A DNA stretch of 64,000 bases from Bacillus sp. REN10 (lineage in GTDB: Bacteria > Bacillota > Bacilli > Bacillales > Domibacillaceae): NCBI RefSeq assembly GCF_016820555.1, contig NZ_JADHDW010000006.1, forward strand, positions 62,001 through 126,000, written 5' to 3'. The translations under genes were made by a program, and so were the position numbers. The notes below the pieces were generated by a model that did not search any database, had not been told where the DNA came from, and worked only from the letters and a program-made list of their open reading frames with translations. Each line of letters opens with the position of its first letter. Positions within the stretch are counted from its first letter, which is position 1. This document shows, piece by piece, positions 55,875-64,000 of this stretch.

Positions 55875-56013
55875 CTTTTTAGAGAGTTTTTCTGTTTTTC
55901 TATTAAGTGAAGCATTGAACAAGAGAAAGTCGATTTCTTCGATCATTTGTCGTTCAAATTCTCGTATGTTTCTTATCTACTAGGTCATACTAGCAGATAA
56001 GGAGATGAGTAGA

Positions 56014-56736
56014 ATGAAAATGAGTAGAGCGATGACAATTGTTATGTTAATGAGTTTCATGGTGATGGTTTACGGGAATGACATTATTGCAGAGTCTCAT
56101 TCGAATGATTTGTTGCGGCTGACAGAAGACGTACAAAAGGAAAATGGACGCATTGAAGAATGGACCGTACATACGCGTGAACGTTTAAACAAACAAGAAA
56201 TGAAAGAAGTCGCTTTAAAACTTCAACAATATTTATCTGAGTGGACATTTACGATGAATGCCAAAGAGGATCAAGAAGTGCTTACTGCTCACCAGTCAAC
56301 AGAAAAGCTGCATCAAAAGCTTCAAATCGTATCTTCAGGCCAGCAGGATGGTCATTATTTTCTTCTGTATACGATTACTTCTACAGATGAGCAGCGAATC
56401 AAAACTTTTATGAAAAGGGAATTTGTGAAAATTTATTCACAATTTTCCCAAGATTCTACTCGAGTTTTTACTTGTGTAAAAGGAAGTTTTGATGGTAAAA
56501 TTAAAGAAGTTTTGTCAAATGAGTTTTCTGGATTAATCAATGGCTGGAAAGCGAGGGAATTGGAAGTTGTTTCTGAAGAAGATTTTTATTCTATGTCAGC
56601 ATATTCAGAGCGGTTCGAACAAGACCTTCCGTTGCCATTACATCAAATGAACATACAAATTGGGTTAAGAAAAAACGGATCGGGTGCTAAGACAAACTTT
56701 GTAATAGGCACGCCGATCATCACGACTGAATATTAA
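56014..56736 (+). CDS. ywmB: YwmB family exported protein
   Basis: 240-residue secreted protein of the YwmB (DUF1779, TATA-box-binding-like fold) family. An N-terminal signal peptide ([22 protein letters not shown]) is visible. The function is unknown; the position just before murAA is conserved. ATG at 56014 is nine bases from AAGGAG, while the in-frame ATG at 56005 touches that site. Confidence 0.87.
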   Translation: MKMSRAMTIVMLMSFMVMVYGNDIIAESHSNDLLRLTEDVQKENGRIEEWTVHTRERLNKQEMKEVALKLQQYLSEWTFTMNAKEDQEVLTAHQSTEKLHQKLQIVSSGQQDGHYFLLYTITSTDEQRIKTFMKREFVKIYSQFSQDSTRVFTCVKGSFDGKIKEVLSNEFSGLINGWKARELEVVSEEDFYSMSAYSERFEQDLPLPLHQMNIQIGLRKNGSGAKTNFVIGTPIITTEY

Positions 56737-56765
56737 TATATAAACTGGACGCGGAGGGGAATACC

Positions 56766-58067
56766 TTGGATAAAATTATCGTCCGCGGCGGACAAAAGTT
56801 AAGCGGAACTGTGAAAGTAGAAGGAGCAAAAAATTCAGTTCTGCCAGTAATCGCCGCTACATTATTAGCTAGTAAAGGAAAGAGTGTGATTCGGGATGTA
56901 CCGACTCTCTCTGATGTATATACAATAAATGAAGTGTTACGTCATTTAAACTGTCATGTCACATTTGAAAACAACACCGTAGTGGTTGATGCATCTAATG
57001 AATTATTTGTTGAGGCGCCTTTTGAATATGTACGCAAAATGAGAGCGTCTGTATTAGTCATGGGTTCGTTATTAGCTCGCACAGGGAAAGCTCGTGTGGC
57101 ACTTCCTGGAGGCTGTGCGATTGGCTCACGTCCAATTGATCAGCATTTAAAAGGATTTGAAGCCATGGGTGCTGTCGTTCGCGTGGAAAATGGTTTCATT
57201 GAAGCAGAAGTCAGCAAACGTTTAAAAGGGGCTAAAATTTATTTAGATTTCCCAAGCGTAGGGGCAACAGAAAATATTTTAATGGCCGCTACATTAGCAG
57301 AAGGCACAACGGTGCTTGAAAACTGTGCAAAAGAGCCAGAAATTGTTGACTTAGCGAACTTGCTCAACAAAATGGGCGCAAAAGTCGTTGGTGCAGGTAC
57401 AGGAACGATCCGGATTGAAGGGGTAGAAGAACTTCATGGCGCGGACCACGCGATTATCCCTGACCGTATTGAAGCCGGTACATTTATGACAGCTGCAGCG
57501 ATTACAGGCGGAAACGTACTTATTCAAAATGCTGTTCCTGAACATATGTCTTCTTTAATTGCTAAGCTGAAAGAAATGGGCGTGCAAGTGATCGAAGAAG
57601 AAGAGGGTCTTCGTGTAATCGGACCTGAAACATTAAAAGCCGTTGATATTAAAACAATGCCTCATCCTGGCTTCCCAACAGATATGCAGTCACAAATGAT
57701 GGCATTAGCTTTAAAAGCGGAAGGCACAAGCATCATTACGGAAACCGTGTTTGAAAACCGTTTTATGCATGTAGAAGAATTCCGTCGCATGAATGCTAAT
57801 ATTAAAATCGAAGGCCGCTCTGTAGTGATTAATGGACCTTCAACCATTCAAGGAGCGGAAGTAGCTGCTACCGATCTTCGTGCGGCTGCTGCGTTAATCG
57901 TTGCTGGATTAATTGGAGATGGCTATACTCGTGTAACGGAATTGAAGCATTTAGATCGCGGATATGTAAATTTCCATGGCAAATTGGCGGCGCTTGGCGC
58001 AGACATTACACGTGTGAGTGAAGAAGAAACAGCGGTTGAAAAAGTTGTGACAGATATTAAAGCTTAA
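56766..58067 (+). CDS. murAA: UDP-GlcNAc 1-carboxyvinyltransferase 1 (MurAA)
   Basis: 433-residue enolpyruvyl transferase, the main MurA of Bacillus and a fosfomycin target. Catalytic Cys117 in [21 protein letters not shown] and [13 protein letters not shown] are conserved. Start TTG at 56766 behind GGAGGGG. It is clearly homologous to murZ at 30928 throughout. Co-transcribed with ywmB. Confidence 0.96.
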   Translation: MDKIIVRGGQKLSGTVKVEGAKNSVLPVIAATLLASKGKSVIRDVPTLSDVYTINEVLRHLNCHVTFENNTVVVDASNELFVEAPFEYVRKMRASVLVMGSLLARTGKARVALPGGCAIGSRPIDQHLKGFEAMGAVVRVENGFIEAEVSKRLKGAKIYLDFPSVGATENILMAATLAEGTTVLENCAKEPEIVDLANLLNKMGAKVVGAGTGTIRIEGVEELHGADHAIIPDRIEAGTFMTAAAITGGNVLIQNAVPEHMSSLIAKLKEMGVQVIEEEEGLRVIGPETLKAVDIKTMPHPGFPTDMQSQMMALALKAEGTSIITETVFENRFMHVEEFRRMNANIKIEGRSVVINGPSTIQGAEVAATDLRAAAALIVAGLIGDGYTRVTELKHLDRGYVNFHGKLAALGADITRVSEEETAVEKVVTDIKA

Positions 58068-58076
58068 TGATCATAA

Positions 58077-58113
58077 AGGGCCTGACTAGTGAACAGTTAG
58101 GCTCTTTTTTATT
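58077..58113 (+). terminator. Terminator after murAA
   Basis: GGGCCTGACT / AGTTAGGCTC stem followed by T6. Confidence 0.78.
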
Positions 58114-58266
58114 TTGGCATATAAGTTGTTACTATTGCTATTATTACACAGACTGCCTCGTTTTTATTCATAAAAAAGGAATCTTTTTTCGTGATAATTC
58201 TCCATCTCTCCCCATAGTTATACTATTGAGCGATTTGCTCAATCTATCAATGGAGGCCTCGGATGA

Positions 58267-59289
58267 ATGGAAAAACGACGTCACTCTATATGGTTTGTTA
58301 TGGTTGCCCTATTCTTTACAGCTATCGTGATTCCTTCCTTGCTCGTTCTCTCTTTTTCTTCTAAAGACGAAGAGAAGGGAGCAATGAAAGAAACGAACAA
58401 AACGACACCGAATGCCCCTGCCGAAGAGCCGGCGGTCGAAGTGGCCGTATTTCGCTCAGGAACTAGTCAAACAGAAAACTTTCCCCTCGAGCAATACGTG
58501 GCGGGTGTGGTCGCCTCTGAGATGCCTGCGGAGTTTGAGAAAGAGGCGCTCAAGGCGCAAGCATTAACAGCCCGCACATTTATCATTCAGCATATGAGGA
58601 AGGGAAAGACGGTGAACAATGGCCAAGCCCATGTCACCGACACAGTGAACCACCAAGTATTTAAAACGAAAGAAGAGCTTGAGCAGCTTTGGGGAAATGA
58701 TTTTTCATGGAAATGGAAAAAGATCAATGAAGCCGTGAAAGACACAGAAGGACAGATCATTACTTACAATGGCGCCCCGATTACCGCTTCTTTTTTCTCC
58801 ACGAGCAACGGCTACACAGAAAATTCAGAGGACTACTGGGATCAGCCGCTTCCTTATTTGAAAAGCGTCGAAAGTCCCTGGGATCAACAATCACCTAAAT
58901 ACCGTTCCCAAACACGATTGTCTCTTCGTGAATTTGAACGCAAGCTGGGCGTTTTCGTGAAGGGAGGCGAAGAGGTGGGAACGATTATAGAACGAACACC
59001 TGGAAAGCGGATTGCGAAAGTGAAGATCGGCGACAAAGAACTCTCCGGCAGAGAAGTGCGAGAAAAGCTGCAGTTGCCTTCTACTGATTTTAGTTGGATC
59101 GTGCAAGGGAATGAAGTGCTGATCTCGACGAAAGGCTATGGCCACGGGGTCGGTATGAGTCAATATGGAGCGAATGGAATGGCGAAGGAAGGCAAGACTT
59201 ATCAGCAAATCATCCAGCATTACTACCAGCAAATCAAAATCGATCAAGCCAGTCAATATATGAATGACATCACCACAGCTAAAAAATAA
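58267..59289 (+). CDS. spoIID: Stage II sporulation protein D
   Basis: 340-residue membrane-anchored lytic transglycosylase that, with SpoIIM and SpoIIP, thins septal peptidoglycan for engulfment. The N-terminal anchor (FVMVALFFTAIVIPSLLVLS) is followed by the conserved YVAGVVASEMPAEFEKEALKAQA block, whose Glu is the catalytic residue. FFSTSNGYTENSEDYW and GYGHGVGMSQYGANGMA follow. GGAGG ten bases before ATG 58267. A sigma-E promoter is expected; TGATAATT/CATAGTTA upstream is only a poor match. Confidence 0.95.
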   Translation: MEKRRHSIWFVMVALFFTAIVIPSLLVLSFSSKDEEKGAMKETNKTTPNAPAEEPAVEVAVFRSGTSQTENFPLEQYVAGVVASEMPAEFEKEALKAQALTARTFIIQHMRKGKTVNNGQAHVTDTVNHQVFKTKEELEQLWGNDFSWKWKKINEAVKDTEGQIITYNGAPITASFFSTSNGYTENSEDYWDQPLPYLKSVESPWDQQSPKYRSQTRLSLREFERKLGVFVKGGEEVGTIIERTPGKRIAKVKIGDKELSGREVREKLQLPSTDFSWIVQGNEVLISTKGYGHGVGMSQYGANGMAKEGKTYQQIIQHYYQQIKIDQASQYMNDITTAKK

Positions 59290-59320
59290 CTCCTTATCGC
59301 TTCATAGACAACAAGGAGTG

Positions 59321-59755
59321 TTAAGAGCTCACCCAATGGCTGAATTTATGCATCCATTGATGAATTCGGCTTGAGGGGCGCTGAAAATATTTATAATTGA
59401 CAAGAAAGTAACAGACCAATACCCCCGTCACATCTTTCACTGCATCAATGATAGAGGCCGAGCGATACGGAATAAAGGCTTGATGAATTTCATCGATGAA
59501 TCCGTAAAAGCAAGCGATCAGAGCAGCGGCTACATTGGTTGCACTCGTAAATCGGCCATTTGCTAATAAGGCATTGACGATCAGTCCATACAATACAGCA
59601 AATTCAATTAAATGCAGAGATTCTTTAAATAAACGGTCTATTTCGTTTTGTGGAAGCGAAACAATCGCATCATGAGGCAAACTAGACATCATCCAGACAG
59701 CAACTATATAAAGCAAAGGGGCTATCGTGGACAAACCTCTGGCGATCATCTTCAT
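59321..59755 (-). CDS. VanZ-like membrane protein
   Basis: 144-residue membrane protein of the VanZ-like family. About four hydrophobic segments and the family block GFIDEIHQAFIPYRSASIIDAVKDVTG. VanZ of enterococci lowers teicoplanin binding, but chromosomal Bacillus members have no assigned role. The frame extends to 59788; AAGGTGG at 59764-59770 favours the ATG at 59755. Convergent with spoIID, and the only minus-strand gene in the last 30 kb. Confidence 0.88.
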   Translation of the reverse strand: MKMIARGLSTIAPLLYIVAVWMMSSLPHDAIVSLPQNEIDRLFKESLHLIEFAVLYGLIVNALLANGRFTSATNVAAALIACFYGFIDEIHQAFIPYRSASIIDAVKDVTGVLVCYFLVNYKYFQRPSSRIHQWMHKFSHWVSS

Positions 59756-59868
59756 ATGCGTCACCACCTTTTTTAACCATTTTATCATGTTTTATTTTGA
59801 ACTTTTTTTCAAGGTTGTGGCATTTTTTTTACGTTTTGAGGAAAAATAAAAAATTTCCCAATGACCAT

Positions 59869-59898
59869 GTATAGTTTGGCAGGAATCTGTTCACACTG
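59869..59898 (+). promoter_or_regulatory. Candidate sigma-F promoter of spoIIQ
   Basis: GTATA, exactly 15 bp, GTTCACACTG; agrees with GyATA-N15-GGnnAnAnT except the second base of the -10. spoIIQ is a known sigma-F gene. Confidence 0.6.
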
Positions 59899-59916
59899 AT
59901 TGCTGAGGTGATGAAC

Positions 59917-60714
59917 ATGAGAAAGGGAGAAAAGAAACCAATCCCCCAAAAAATTCAGCAATTTTTCAAGAAACGTTGGGTATTTCCTGCCGTCTACTTA
60001 ATGAGTGCCGCACTATTAATTTCAGGAATTATTTGGTACCAAATGGCTGGAGTAGACAAGGAGCAAGGGTTTAACTCACAAGAAGAGGTGTTTGAGGAAG
60101 GAGCCTTTGATCAGCCAGCAGAAGAAGTAAACTCTACTGTTGAAGAAATGATTAAGCCGGTGAAAAACGCAGACGAGATGGTCGTGAAGACAGGCTTTTA
60201 CGAAGAGAAAGCATCTGAAAAAGACCAAGAAGCCTCTCTAGTGATCTACAATAATACCTATCAGCCAAATACAGGTATCGCATTCGGAATGAAAAATGAC
60301 CAAACATTTGCCGTTGTGGCAGCTTTAAGCGGAAAAGTCACAAAAGTAATGGAAGATTCCTTACTTGGTAATGTCATTGAAATTGAACATGCAAATGGAA
60401 TTGTCACAAGCTATCAATCCGTCAAAGACATGAAAGTGGCAGAAGGTGACACGGTTTCTCAAGGAGATGTCATTGCTAAAGCAGGAAAAAGCCTCTTTAA
60501 CGAAAAAGCAGGCGTCCACGTTCACTTTGAAGTGAGAAAAGATCAAATGGCGTTAAATCCACAAAACTTCTTTGGCAAACCATTATCCGCCATTCAAGAA
60601 GCGGCAACACCAGATGAAGATAAAACGCCTGAAACAGACGTAACAGATGAAACAAGCGGAACAGACAATCCAGATAGCGGAAATGAACAACTAGAAGAGA
60701 AAAGCGGCTCATAA
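59917..60714 (+). CDS. spoIIQ: Stage II sporulation protein Q
   Basis: 265-residue forespore membrane protein that pairs with SpoIIIAH to form the channel between forespore and mother cell. One membrane helix (~22-43), an acidic linker, then a LytM/M23 domain (~105-215). The first zinc motif of active M23 enzymes (HxGxDF) reads NTGIAF here (residues ~118-123), so two ligands are absent; the later HVHFEVR is kept. It is therefore predicted to be non-catalytic. The C-terminus is an Asp/Glu/Thr-rich tail. ATG 59917 follows GAGGTG by six bases. Confidence 0.93.
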   Translation: MRKGEKKPIPQKIQQFFKKRWVFPAVYLMSAALLISGIIWYQMAGVDKEQGFNSQEEVFEEGAFDQPAEEVNSTVEEMIKPVKNADEMVVKTGFYEEKASEKDQEASLVIYNNTYQPNTGIAFGMKNDQTFAVVAALSGKVTKVMEDSLLGNVIEIEHANGIVTSYQSVKDMKVAEGDTVSQGDVIAKAGKSLFNEKAGVHVHFEVRKDQMALNPQNFFGKPLSAIQEAATPDEDKTPETDVTDETSGTDNPDSGNEQLEEKSGS

Positions 60715-60742
60715 TGGGCTGCTTTTTGTCTGTCTCAGTGGT

Positions 60743-60818
60743 GAATCGTCCACGAATCGCTCGGAACCGTTCACGATCCGGCTCGAATCGTCCATAAATG
60801 GCTGGGAATCGTCCACCC
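60743..60818. repeat. 21-bp degenerate tandem repeat
   Basis: Three full 21-bp units and a partial fourth, starting at 60743, 60764, 60785 and 60806. Each begins GAAyCGTyCAC or GAATCGTCCA and continues with AATCGCTCG or a variant. Lies just behind spoIIQ and ends about 13 bp before the spoIIID promoter. No reading frame or stem explains it. Confidence 0.75.
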
Positions 60819-60830
60819 TTATTTTTCTAA

Positions 60831-60858
60831 GCATATTTTGGCAAACATCTCATATAGT
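60831..60858 (+). promoter_or_regulatory. Candidate sigma-E promoter of spoIIID
   Basis: GCATATT matches the -35 consensus KmATATT; CATATAGT, 13 bp later, matches CATACAnT at all but one position. spoIIID is transcribed by sigma-E. Confidence 0.65.
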
Positions 60859-61059
60859 GTTAATAATACCTGTACAAAGACAAAGGGATTGTTTGAGGTG
60901 AGGGATCGTTAGACGAAAAAATACCTATTAGCAATCAGAGCAGACTAGTTGCCGAAAAAAGTTCCGTGTGAGCGGCTGCATACGGATCAATATGATTACA
61001 TTCAAGCGAATGCGAGTCTCATTTCACATGTCTCACATCCAATGAGGGAGGCGAGCGGT

Positions 61060-61320
61060 GTGCACGATTACATCAAGGAGAGGACAATCAAGATCGGAGA
61101 GTATATCGTGGAGACGAAAAAAACGGTAAGAGTAATTGCTAAAGAGTTTGGGGTGTCGAAAAGTACCGTCCATAAAGATTTAACTGAGCGATTACCAGAG
61201 GTTCATCCGGAGCTGGCACAGCGCGTGAAATCTATTCTCGAATATCACAAGTCCATTCGGCATCTTCGCGGCGGGGAAGCAACAAAGAGAAAGTATGCCA
61301 GAGAAGAAGCGGTTCAATGA
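61060..61320 (+). CDS. spoIIID: Mother-cell transcription factor SpoIIID
   Basis: 86-residue DNA-binding protein that switches mother-cell gene expression between the sigma-E and sigma-K stages. The helix-turn-helix is VRVIAKEFGVSKSTVHKDL and the C-terminal basic helix is KSIRHLRGGEATKRKY. The start is GTG at 61060 behind GGGAGG; the frame stays open to 60949, but the homologue begins at HDYIKERT. It has a sigma-E promoter and a leader of about 190 nt. Confidence 0.95.
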   Translation: MHDYIKERTIKIGEYIVETKKTVRVIAKEFGVSKSTVHKDLTERLPEVHPELAQRVKSILEYHKSIRHLRGGEATKRKYAREEAVQ

Positions 61321-61513
61321 GAAATCGTTCGTATACTAAATAGAAAGGAGCATAATCTGCCAGTATTGGCGGATTTTTTGATGTGCAGTAAGAAAGGCTG
61401 TTCCTGGGATGATATCGAGAGTATAACATAAAAAATTTACAAATTCCCCTCAATTTTAGTCAAAATGTGCTAAAATAGAACATTGGGAAACTAAAACTTG
61501 TATCATGTGATAA

Positions 61514-61543
61514 TTGACATATTCATTAACAGCAAAATAAATA
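61514..61543 (+). promoter_or_regulatory. Possible promoter of mbl
   Basis: TTGACA, 18 bp, TAAATA; about 30 bp before the mbl start. The -10 is weak. Confidence 0.4.
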
Positions 61544-61573
61544 AAAAGTTTTGATGAAAAGGGGACTAACCGA

Positions 61574-62575
61574 ATGATTTCAAAAGATATTGGCATTGAC
61601 TTGGGAACAGCAAACGTGTTGATTCATGTGAAGGGACAAGGCATTGTATTAAATGAGCCGTCAGTTGTGGCCATTGATAAGTCGACAAACAAAGTACTGG
61701 CTGTAGGAGAAGAAGCACATCGAATGGTTGGGCGGACACCAGGAAATATTGTTGCGATCCGTCCGTTGAAAGATGGCGTCATTGCCGATTTCGATATTAC
61801 AGAAGCAATGCTGAAGCACTTCATCAATAAGTTAAATGTGAAAGGGCTTATGTCTAAGCCACGCATTTTAATTTGCTGTCCGACAAATATTACAAGCGTT
61901 GAGCAAAAAGCGATTCGTGAAGCAGCTGAAAAAAGCGGTGGTAAAACCGTTTATTTAGAAGAAGAGCCGAAAATAGCGGCGATTGGAGCTGGCATGGATA
62001 TTTTCCAACCGAGCGGAAACATGGTAGTAGATATCGGTGGAGGAACGACGGATGTTGCTGTATTATCCATGGGATCGATTGTCACATCTGCTTCTATTAA
62101 AATGGCCGGTGATAACTTTGATATGGAAATCCTCAACTATATTAAGAAAGAATACAAGTTGTTAATTGGAGAAAGAACAGCGGAAGAAATTAAAAAGAAT
62201 ATTGCTACTGTGTATCCGGGCAGCCGCCATGAGGAAATGGAAATTCGCGGCCGTGACATGGTTTCTGGGCTTCCACGTGTATTAACCGTTCATTCAAAAG
62301 AAATTGAATTGGCTTTACGCGAGTCGATTGCTGTCATTGTACAAGCGGCAAAAGACGTACTAGAACAAACACCGCCAGAACTATCAGCGGATATTATCGA
62401 CCGCGGGGTTATTTTAACGGGAGGTGGCGCTCTTCTTCATGGAATTGATACCCTTCTTGCCGAGGAATTAAAAGTCCCTGTATTAGTAGCGGAAGCGCCG
62501 ATGGACTGTGTGGCAATTGGTACAGGCATCATGCTTGAAAACATGGACAAAATCTCTAAGAAGAAATTAATCTAA
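61574..62575 (+). CDS. mbl: Rod-shape protein Mbl (MreB-like actin)
   Basis: 333-residue bacterial actin that guides sidewall peptidoglycan synthesis. Nucleotide-binding motifs: IGIDLGTANVLIHVKG (phosphate 1), VVDIGGGTTDVAVLS (phosphate 2) and GVILTGGGALLHGIDTLL (adenosine). Position behind spoIIID identifies it as Mbl rather than MreB or MreBH. Good AAAAGGGG upstream of ATG 61574. Confidence 0.96.
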   Translation: MISKDIGIDLGTANVLIHVKGQGIVLNEPSVVAIDKSTNKVLAVGEEAHRMVGRTPGNIVAIRPLKDGVIADFDITEAMLKHFINKLNVKGLMSKPRILICCPTNITSVEQKAIREAAEKSGGKTVYLEEEPKIAAIGAGMDIFQPSGNMVVDIGGGTTDVAVLSMGSIVTSASIKMAGDNFDMEILNYIKKEYKLLIGERTAEEIKKNIATVYPGSRHEEMEIRGRDMVSGLPRVLTVHSKEIELALRESIAVIVQAAKDVLEQTPPELSADIIDRGVILTGGGALLHGIDTLLAEELKVPVLVAEAPMDCVAIGTGIMLENMDKISKKKLI

Positions 62576-62588
62576 ATGAATCGATAGG

Positions 62589-62620
62589 AACGAGATGGCT
62601 CCCCCATCTCGTTTTTTATG
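62589..62620 (+). terminator. Terminator after mbl
   Basis: AACGAGATGG / CCATCTCGTT with a five-base loop and T-rich tail. Confidence 0.87.
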
Positions 62621-62716
62621 TGTAAGAAATTAACTGATTTCTCATAGATTATTTTTATTGTTTTGGCTGAATGATGATATAATAAATGAATCAAGTAGAT
62701 TAATCGAGGTGGAGAA

Positions 62717-63553
62717 ATGTTTCGTGGTTTTTATACAGCTGCGTCTGGAATGATTGCTCAACAGCGTCGCACGGAAATGTTAACGAATAATATGTCTAAT
62801 GCCAACACGCCTGGTTATAAAGCGGATCAGTCCTCTCTGCGGGCCTTTCCTGAAATGTTATTGCAGCGAATCGATCAATCAACCGCACCAACAAAAGAAC
62901 GGTTACACTTCAAAAATATGCAACCGATCGGGGCTCTCGGGACAGGTGTATATATGCAAGAAACGAAGCCGTTGTTTATGCAGGGAGATTTGCGGGAAAC
63001 AGGATTGAAGACGGATGTCGCTCTATTAGATGTGAATACGCCGATTAACCGAGAGACAGGTCAAGCAGGAATGGTTTTTTACACAGTGCAAGGAGCCGAT
63101 GGACAAGTACGCTATACTCGGAATGGGAATTTCACACAAGATGCGGATGGCTATTTAACGACAGCAAGCGGTTTATATGTTCTTGACCCTCAAGGAAACC
63201 GCATTCAGCTTACGTCGGATGAATTTGTCATTACAGAAGATGGACGAATTACAGAAGGAGGACGGCTTGCTGGGCAAATTGGGCTTGGCTATGCGGAAAA
63301 TCCTAACCTTTTAATTAAGCAGGGAGATGGATTGTTTCGTTTAGAGAACGGTCAGCTTCCGAATGCTTATACGCAAAATAATATTCAATTCCGCTTGAAG
63401 CAAGGCTTTTTAGAAGCATCGAATACAGATGCAGCGCGCACGATGACGGATATGATGACGGCCTATCGTTCGTTTGAAGCGAATCAAAAAGTACTGACTG
63501 CTTATGACAGAAGTATGGAAAAGGCCGCTAATGAAGTGGGACGAGTGAACTAA
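62717..63553 (+). CDS. flhO: Flagellar hook-basal body rod protein FlhO
   Basis: 278-residue FlgF/FlgG-family rod protein. The N-terminal rod signature MFRGFYTAASGMIAQQRRTEMLTNNMSNANTPGYKAD and the C-terminal MTDMMTAYRSFEANQKVLTAYD coiled-coil ends are conserved. flhO and flhP form a two-gene operon downstream of mbl. A TATAAT stands at 62678-62683. GAGGTGGAG precedes the ATG. Confidence 0.94.
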   Translation: MFRGFYTAASGMIAQQRRTEMLTNNMSNANTPGYKADQSSLRAFPEMLLQRIDQSTAPTKERLHFKNMQPIGALGTGVYMQETKPLFMQGDLRETGLKTDVALLDVNTPINRETGQAGMVFYTVQGADGQVRYTRNGNFTQDADGYLTTASGLYVLDPQGNRIQLTSDEFVITEDGRITEGGRLAGQIGLGYAENPNLLIKQGDGLFRLENGQLPNAYTQNNIQFRLKQGFLEASNTDAARTMTDMMTAYRSFEANQKVLTAYDRSMEKAANEVGRVN

Positions 63554-63571
63554 CCTCAGGAGGAAGCCTGT

Positions 63572-64000
63572 ATGAATCAGACGATGATTACATCTGTTAA
63601 TACATTAAGTCAATTGCAGAAAAAGCTAGATATTATTAGCCATAATATTAGTAACGTAGATACTAATGGCTATAAAAGACGTGAAGCCACGTTCACTGAA
63701 TTAATCAATCAAAATGTAAATAACCTGTTTCAAAATGACATGGGCCGATTAACGCCGCTGGGGATTCGAGTGGGAAACGGAGCGAAACTCGCTCAGTCTC
63801 AAATGGTAGGCACACAAGGAAGCTTACACACAACGGGACGCTTGCTCGACTTTGCGTTCTCTAAAGAAAAGCAATTCTTTAAAGTGCTCGTACAAGAAAA
63901 TGGGCAAGGGAAAGTCCATTATACACGCGATGGTAACTTTTCACTGACACCGATTAATCCAAATGAAGTGATGCTCGTGACGAGTGAAGGTCGACCGGTA
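63572..64000 (+). CDS. flhP: Flagellar basal-body rod protein FlhP, 3' partial
   Basis: 143 codons are visible and the frame runs off the right edge. The N-terminus (MNQTMITSVNTLSQLQKKL then DIISHNISNVDTNGYKRR) is the flagellar rod/hook signature. Later parts include RDGNFSLTPINPNEVMLVTSEGRPV. AGGAGGAAG stands six to nine bases before ATG 63572. Paralogous to flhO, 18 bp upstream. Confidence 0.92.
   Translation, partial: MNQTMITSVNTLSQLQKKLDIISHNISNVDTNGYKRREATFTELINQNVNNLFQNDMGRLTPLGIRVGNGAKLAQSQMVGTQGSLHTTGRLLDFAFSKEKQFFKVLVQENGQGKVHYTRDGNFSLTPINPNEVMLVTSEGRPV

Noticed and set aside
58190-58226. Sigma-E promoter of spoIID
   Set aside because: TGATAATT and CATAGTTA or TATACTAT match the consensus poorly or with wrong spacing; not strong enough to list.
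60949-61059. 37-codon extension upstream of spoIIID
   Set aside because: The homologue begins at HDYIKERT; the GTG at 61060 has GGGAGG before it. A separate short peptide is not supported.

Overview
This 64 kb window is a piece of a Gram-positive, endospore-forming Bacillaceae chromosome. The order of its housekeeping genes follows Bacillus subtilis from ywfL/ywfO through ywh, ywi, ywj, rho, prfA, ywl, atp, ywm, mbl and flhO/flhP. It is not B. subtilis itself. A beta-oxidation/isobutyryl-CoA mutase cassette replaces the single acdA between fadF and rpoE, an atpZ gene is present, a chemotaxis receptor sits between ywlE and rpiB, and dispersed intergenic repeats occur that I do not know from B. 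subtilis. Genus and species were not determined. I saw no rRNA, tRNA, prophage, insertion sequence or CRISPR array. Nearly all genes lie on the + strand.

Layout. 1-5.7 kb: the 3' part of lipL, rsfA (minus strand), a DUF1450 protein, the HD phosphohydrolase ywfO, ywgA, a 4-oxalocrotonate tautomerase, a site-2-protease-like gene and ywhD. 5.8-13.4 kb: pbpG (minus), speE and speB (polyamines), ywiB, argS and the cardiolipin synthase ywjE (minus). 13.6-24.9 kb: fadF, thiolase, 3-hydroxybutyryl-CoA dehydrogenase, two acyl-CoA dehydrogenases, a TetR regulator and a fused isobutyryl-CoA mutase. Together these form a fatty/branched acyl-CoA degradation block with FadR-like operators and a cre-like site. 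25-36.3 kb: rpoE, pyrG with a CTP-sensing attenuator, ywjG, spo0F, fbaA, tal, murA2, glpX, rho, rpmE, tdk and a small lipoprotein. 36.7-47.8 kb: prfA, prmC, spoIIR, ywlC with a dense DnaA-box cluster, mntP, ywlE, a chemotaxis receptor, rpiB, ywlG, glyA, upp and mnaA. 48-55.5 kb: the complete F1Fo ATP synthase operon atpZIBEFHAGDC. 55.6-64 kb: ywzB, ywmB, murAA, spoIID, a VanZ-like gene, spoIIQ, spoIIID, mbl, flhO and the start of flhP.

Several genes serve sporulation: rsfA, pbpG, spo0F, spoIIR, spoIID, spoIIQ and spoIIID. I could read candidate sigma-F, sigma-E or sigma-H promoters in front of five of them. Most gene content is ordinary core genome. The less ordinary signals are non-coding: a two-module palindromic repeat in three intergenic places, a 21-nt tandem repeat behind spoIIQ, a ten-box DnaA cluster at ywlC, shared operators in the acyl-CoA block, and several leader structures. 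I did not find evidence for a wholly new multi-gene system.
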